This document shows positions 13,196 through 16,595 of a stretch of DNA of 16,595 nucleotides, in pieces. Origin of the DNA: an uncultured Balneolaceae bacterium (GTDB lineage: Bacteria; Bacteroidota; Rhodothermia; Balneolales; Balneolaceae); the NCBI GenBank assembly GCA_937982515.1, contig CALJMB010000161.1, positions 1 to 16,595 of the forward strand. Direction: 5' to 3'. The notes beneath the pieces are model-generated. The model was not told where the DNA came from. It saw only the letters and a list, made by a program, of their open reading frames with translations, and searched no databases. The position numbers were made by a program, and so were the translations under genes. Numbering within the stretch: the first letter of the stretch is position 1; the number at the start of each line of letters is the position of its first letter.

Positions 13196-15655
13196 GTGAG
13201 CGTTATTGTGCCACAACTTAAAGCAGAATCACTTACGCTGGGCTGCGATCCCGGGCAGTTTAATTTTGAAACAACAGAAGAGATCAGCGATACAACAGAA
13301 ATTATCGGACAAGACCGGCTGTCTTCAGCTGTAGAATTTGGGATAGGGATCCAACATGAAGGGTTCAATATCTTTGCGCTGGGCCCCGAAAAAACGAATA
13401 AACAGGAACACATTAAACAATTCATACAAAGCAAAGCAAAGGACTTGCCCGTCCCCCCGGATATATGCTATGTAAACAACTTTGATGAAATTTCCAGGCC
13501 CCGTGCCCTGACGCTGCCCGCCGGGCGGGGCTGTAAGCTGCGGGACAGGATGGATGAGATTACAGAAGACCTGATACCTACCCTCACTTCGGCATTCGAA
13601 ACTGAAGAATATCAAAACAGGCATCAGGCCCTGAAAGAAGAAATTCAGCAAGATCAGGAAAAAACCTTTGAGGATATCCGGCAAAAGGCTGAGCAAAAAG
13701 ATCTGGCTCTCATACGAACTCCTACCGGATTCTCCATCGCCCCTACCCGCAACGGAGAACTGATGAAGCAGAGCGAATTACAGGGGCTGCCGGAAGAAGA
13801 GCGAGACCGGATAAAAGAAAATATCCAGCAGCTGCAAAAAGAATTGCAGCAGGTCATCCGACAGGCTCCATCGAACCAGCGGAAGATCAGAAAAAAAATT
13901 AAGGAACTGGATAATGAAATAGCGTCATATGCTATACATGAGCTTTTCAGGGATGCCCTCGAAGAGTTTTCCGATCTCGATAAAGTGCATCAATATCTTA
14001 ATGACGTTAAAAAAGACATCGTAGAAAATGTTCAGCCTATACTGAGTAGCCAGGCCCCGGGTTCGCCGGGAGGTATGGGACTGATGCAGTTCATGGGCGC
14101 CGGAGCCCAGGCCGGCCAGCCGCCTGCTGAGGGTCCCGGCAGCAGTATATTAGATCGCTATAAAGTCAACTTACTGGTAGATCATTGCCAAACGGAAGGT
14201 GCACCCGTTATCTACGAAAATAATCCGAGCTATAAAAACCTGATCGGCCGGGTAGAATACCAATCCCATATGGGAGCCCTTACCACCAACTTCCATCTTA
14301 TTAAAGCGGGTGCACTGCACAGGGCCAACGGAGGATATCTGATCATAGATGCCCGCCGCGTATTGATAGAACCTTTTTCATGGGAAGGGCTGAAACGCGT
14401 ATTGAAATCCAATAAACTAAAGATCGAATCACTCGGAGAAACCTACAGTGTAATCAGTACCGTTTCGCTGGAGCCTGAACCCATAGATCTGGATATTAAA
14501 GTTGTTTTGCTCAGCGACCGCTTCCTCTACTATATGTTAAGCAGCCTCGATCCCGATGCCAAATCCCTGTTTAAAGTAGAGGCGGATTTCGAAGACGAAA
14601 TTGACCGCAACAACGACAACCATCAGCTCTATGTAAAGTTACTGGCAGGGCTCATCCGCCAAAATAACCTGCGCCACTTCGACAAACAGGCCGTGATACG
14701 GGTTATCGAGCAGAGCGCACGGATGGTTGGCGACCGCCAGAAAATGTCTACAAGAACCGAAGAGATAAACGACTTGCTGATGGAAGCCAGCTACTGGGCC
14801 GGCGTGAAGGGCCATGACGTTGTGCAACGCGCCGATGTGCAAAAAGCCATAGACCAACAGGTTTACCGATCCGGCCGGCTGCGGGATAAGGTTCAGGAAG
14901 CCATTATCCGGGATTCCATTTTTATAGATACCGAAGGCAAAATTACCGGCCAGATAAACGGGCTCTCCGTCATGCAGATCGGCAACCTGATGTTTGGCCG
15001 CCCCAACCGCATCACCGCCAGAATTCAGCTGGGCAAAGGCGAGATCATCGACATCGAACGGGAAGTGAAGATGAGCGGCCCTCTTCATTCAAAAGGAGTG
15101 CTCATTCTTAAAGGCTTTCTGGGTGAACGCTACGCGCAGGATCGCCCCCTCTCACTTTCAGCCAGCCTCGTGTTCGAGCAATCGTATTCCAATATAGACG
15201 GCGACAGCGCCTCCTCTGCCGAGCTTTATGTGCTGCTTTCGGCTATTGGTGAAATTCCCCTCCGCCAGTCGTTTAGTGTTACCGGTTCCGTTAACCAGCA
15301 CGGCAAAGTTCAGCCCATTGGCGGAGTTAATGAGAAGATTGAAGGGTTCTTTGATGTGTGCAACCAACGAGGGCTTACGGGAGAGCAGGGCGTAATTATC
15401 CCCCGGGCCAATGAAAAGAACCTGCTGCTGCGCCAGGATGTCGTCGACGCGGTGGAAGCCGGAAAATTTAATATCTATTCGGTAGAAACCATAGACGAAG
15501 GCATGGAACTGCTTACCGGCCTGAAGATGGGAGAAAAAGATGAAAAGGGTATCTACCCTGAAGGCACGGTCAATGCCCATATCGTCGACCGCCTGAACAG
15601 CATGGCCGATAAACGCAAAACATTCATCACTTCCAACGGAAAAAATCAATCATGA
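13196..15655 (+). CDS. Lon-like protease (LonC / AAA_32 type) with degenerate Walker A
   Basis: Large protease with a C-terminal Lon (S16) proteolytic domain. The catalytic dyad is Ser671 (DGDSASSAEL) and Lys714 (GGVNEKIEG), 43 residues apart as in canonical Lon. The N-terminal AAA-like module has HEGFNIFALGPEKTNKQ, where G-x4-G-K-[ST] has become Gly63-x4-Asn68-Lys69-Gln70, so ATP binding is probably lost. A long helical insertion rich in Glu, Gln and Lys (about 120-275, coiled coil) and a Gly/Pro-rich stretch (about 283-316) follow, then GGYLIIDARR and the rest of the module. LonC enzymes are known with defective ATPase sites and ATP-independent proteolysis, which fits. The GTG at 13196 gives 819 residues; GTG at 13208 is a second choice. 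The stop overlaps the next gene by ATGA. The context with SPFH and NfeD suggests membrane-linked proteolysis, which is inferred. Confidence 0.92.
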   Translation: MSVIVPQLKAESLTLGCDPGQFNFETTEEISDTTEIIGQDRLSSAVEFGIGIQHEGFNIFALGPEKTNKQEHIKQFIQSKAKDLPVPPDICYVNNFDEISRPRALTLPAGRGCKLRDRMDEITEDLIPTLTSAFETEEYQNRHQALKEEIQQDQEKTFEDIRQKAEQKDLALIRTPTGFSIAPTRNGELMKQSELQGLPEEERDRIKENIQQLQKELQQVIRQAPSNQRKIRKKIKELDNEIASYAIHELFRDALEEFSDLDKVHQYLNDVKKDIVENVQPILSSQAPGSPGGMGLMQFMGAGAQAGQPPAEGPGSSILDRYKVNLLVDHCQTEGAPVIYENNPSYKNLIGRVEYQSHMGALTTNFHLIKAGALHRANGGYLIIDARRVLIEPFSWEGLKRVLKSNKLKIESLGETYSVISTVSLEPEPIDLDIKVVLLSDRFLYYMLSSLDPDAKSLFKVEADFEDEIDRNNDNHQLYVKLLAGLIRQNNLRHFDKQAVIRVIEQSARMVGDRQKMSTRTEEINDLLMEASYWAGVKGHDVVQRADVQKAIDQQVYRSGRLRDKVQEAIIRDSIFIDTEGKITGQINGLSVMQIGNLMFGRPNRITARIQLGKGEIIDIEREVKMSGPLHSKGVLILKGFLGERYAQDRPLSLSASLVFEQSYSNIDGDSASSAELYVLLSAIGEIPLRQSFSVTGSVNQHGKVQPIGGVNEKIEGFFDVCNQRGLTGEQGVIIPRANEKNLLLRQDVVDAVEAGKFNIYSVETIDEGMELLTGLKMGEKDEKGIYPEGTVNAHIVDRLNSMADKRKTFITSNGKNQS

Positions 15656-16503
15656 CGGATAATGCAGCAGACCGGGTTTCGTTCCGTAGAATATTGGTTG
15701 CCGTAGACACTTCGGCGCACAGCCGCGCCGCTCTTGATGCCGCCATTACACTGGCACAGATCATGGAGGCTGACGTCAGAGGACTCTTTGTCCGCGATAC
15801 CGAATGGTTTCACATCAGCCGCCTTCCCTTTATCTCTGAAGTAGGTGAACTTACCGGCGAAGTCCGCCCTATCCCCGAACAGGCAATGAAGGAACAGGTC
15901 CGCCTGCTTGAACGGCGCATCCAACATATGGCTGAGCTCATTAAAAAGCACAGTGATGTATCCTATTCATGGGAATCGGTCAGCGGCTCTGTTACAGATC
16001 AGATATTGGAGGCTTCTAAAGAAGCAGATCTGATCACGCTCGGCCGGATCAGCCACTCTTTCTTTGAAAAGAAAACACTGGGCAAGCTGGCTCAGGCTGT
16101 TATAGAGAAGTCAGACAAACCGGTATTGGTATTACAGGAGGGCCTCACCCTCGGCAAGGTGATCCTTGCGGTGTATGATGGGTCGGAGCAAAGCCAGCGG
16201 GGACTGAAAACGGCTCTTTCCCTTGCTGAAAAGACCGGTAGGGAACTTATAGTTCTGGCGCTGAGAAACGATCCGCAGGGCCTGGAAGAACGCGACAAAA
16301 GCGTTGAAGAGCTCCTGGAACAGACGGATATAGACGTCGGCATAACTTTTATCGATCAGCCTCAGCTGTGGAGTTTTATCCGTTTACTGAAACGCTTTGG
16401 CTATGGAATGTTAATCATTCCGGAGAACCAGCCCCTCGTCACCGAAAATTCCGTGGGTACATTGATTACGCTGTTAAACCGTCCTATTCTGCTTATGAAT
16501 TGA
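15652..16503 (+). CDS. Tandem universal stress protein (two UspA domains)
   Basis: Cytoplasmic stress protein of the UspA superfamily, whose members support survival under stress by means that vary between proteins. Two Usp-like halves are visible in 283 residues. The first (about 12-140) starts with RRILVAVDTSAHSRAALDAA and ends with KPVLVLQ. The second (about 147-283) starts with GKVILAVYDGSEQSQRGLKTA and ends with RPILLMN. The usual ATP-loop motif G-x2-G-x9-G-[ST] is not intact in either half (the first has LGRISHSFFEKKTLGKLA), so nucleotide binding is uncertain. ATGA overlap with the protease implies coupled translation and a shared role. It is the last recognisable gene before the edge. 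Confidence 0.9.
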   Translation: MTDNAADRVSFRRILVAVDTSAHSRAALDAAITLAQIMEADVRGLFVRDTEWFHISRLPFISEVGELTGEVRPIPEQAMKEQVRLLERRIQHMAELIKKHSDVSYSWESVSGSVTDQILEASKEADLITLGRISHSFFEKKTLGKLAQAVIEKSDKPVLVLQEGLTLGKVILAVYDGSEQSQRGLKTALSLAEKTGRELIVLALRNDPQGLEERDKSVEELLEQTDIDVGITFIDQPQLWSFIRLLKRFGYGMLIIPENQPLVTENSVGTLITLLNRPILLMN

Positions 16504-16510
16504 GAAAAGG

Positions 16511-16538
16511 GTTATTGGTTAGTGGTTAGTGGTTATCT
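16511..16538. repeat. Four-copy heptamer repeat after the stress protein gene
   Basis: GTTATTG, GTTAGTG, GTTAGTG and GTTATCT follow each other in exact 7-bp steps, beginning 8 bp after the stop of the stress protein gene. This is the same 7-bp-period class as the arrays at 973, 6181 and 11020, but with a different unit. Confidence 0.75.
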
Positions 16539-16567
16539 GAAACCAGCTCTGCCCTGCGTACAGAGTC

Positions 16568-16586
16568 TCCCCTCCCCCGGAGGGGA
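16568..16586. other. GC-rich hairpin at the window edge
   Basis: TCCCCTCC and GGAGGGGA form a perfect 8-bp stem with loop CCC, 65 bp after the stress protein stop. No T run follows in the visible sequence. It may be a transcription end signal or part of an intergenic repeat that continues beyond the window. Confidence 0.45.
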
Positions 16587-16595
16587 ACAAGGGGT

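Noticed and set aside
1..16595. CRISPR arrays, insertion sequences, prophage or defence genes
   Set aside because: No spaced direct repeats of CRISPR size, no transposase or integrase reading, and all large frames are accounted for by housekeeping or membrane genes.

Overview
The window looks like chromosomal DNA of a moderate-GC bacterium of the Bacteroidota/Balneolales kind. Start codons lack convincing Shine-Dalgarno sequences, some promoters resemble the Bacteroidota TAnnTTTG type, the pyruvate dehydrogenase E1 is of the two-subunit type, and short heptamer repeats sit between genes. The lineage is inferred from style and gene content, not from a search.

Left part (1-6138, minus strand): central metabolism. 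In transcription order it runs alaS (alanyl-tRNA synthetase), pdhA, pdhB and pdhC (E1 alpha, E1 beta and E2 of pyruvate dehydrogenase). pdhC runs off the left edge. A roughly 0.8 kb region with no recognisable gene (6139-6961) separates alaS from a divergent plus-strand gene, an unusual bacterial sugar transferase homologue with Asn in place of the expected nucleophilic Asp. Its 3' end overlaps, tail to tail, a plant-type ferredoxin-NADP reductase on the minus strand.

Middle (8616-10560): a non-coding stretch with a minus-strand Rho-independent terminator, a rod-shaped inverted repeat and a long hairpin repeat element. Then come, on the minus strand, a small outer-membrane beta-barrel gene and, upstream of it, a receiver-only response regulator. 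The leader between these two genes can fold into mutually exclusive hairpins inside a closing stem, which makes it a candidate cis-regulatory RNA.

Right part (10561-16503, plus strand): a membrane quality-control-like cluster of nfeD, two tandem paralogous SPFH/band-7 genes (ATGA overlap), a Lon-like protease with an intact Ser-Lys dyad but a broken Walker A, and a tandem universal stress protein (ATGA overlap with the protease). NfeD with SPFH proteins is a known partnership. The addition of a paired SPFH set, a LonC-like protease and a stress protein is the best candidate here for a less-described system. A 24-bp RNA hairpin lies between the second SPFH gene and the protease gene.

Recurrent small structure: heptamer (7-bp period) repeats occur at four gene borders, two of them arranged as imperfect hairpins. 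A hairpin repeat element near 8925-9008 has a related half copy near 13071-13090.
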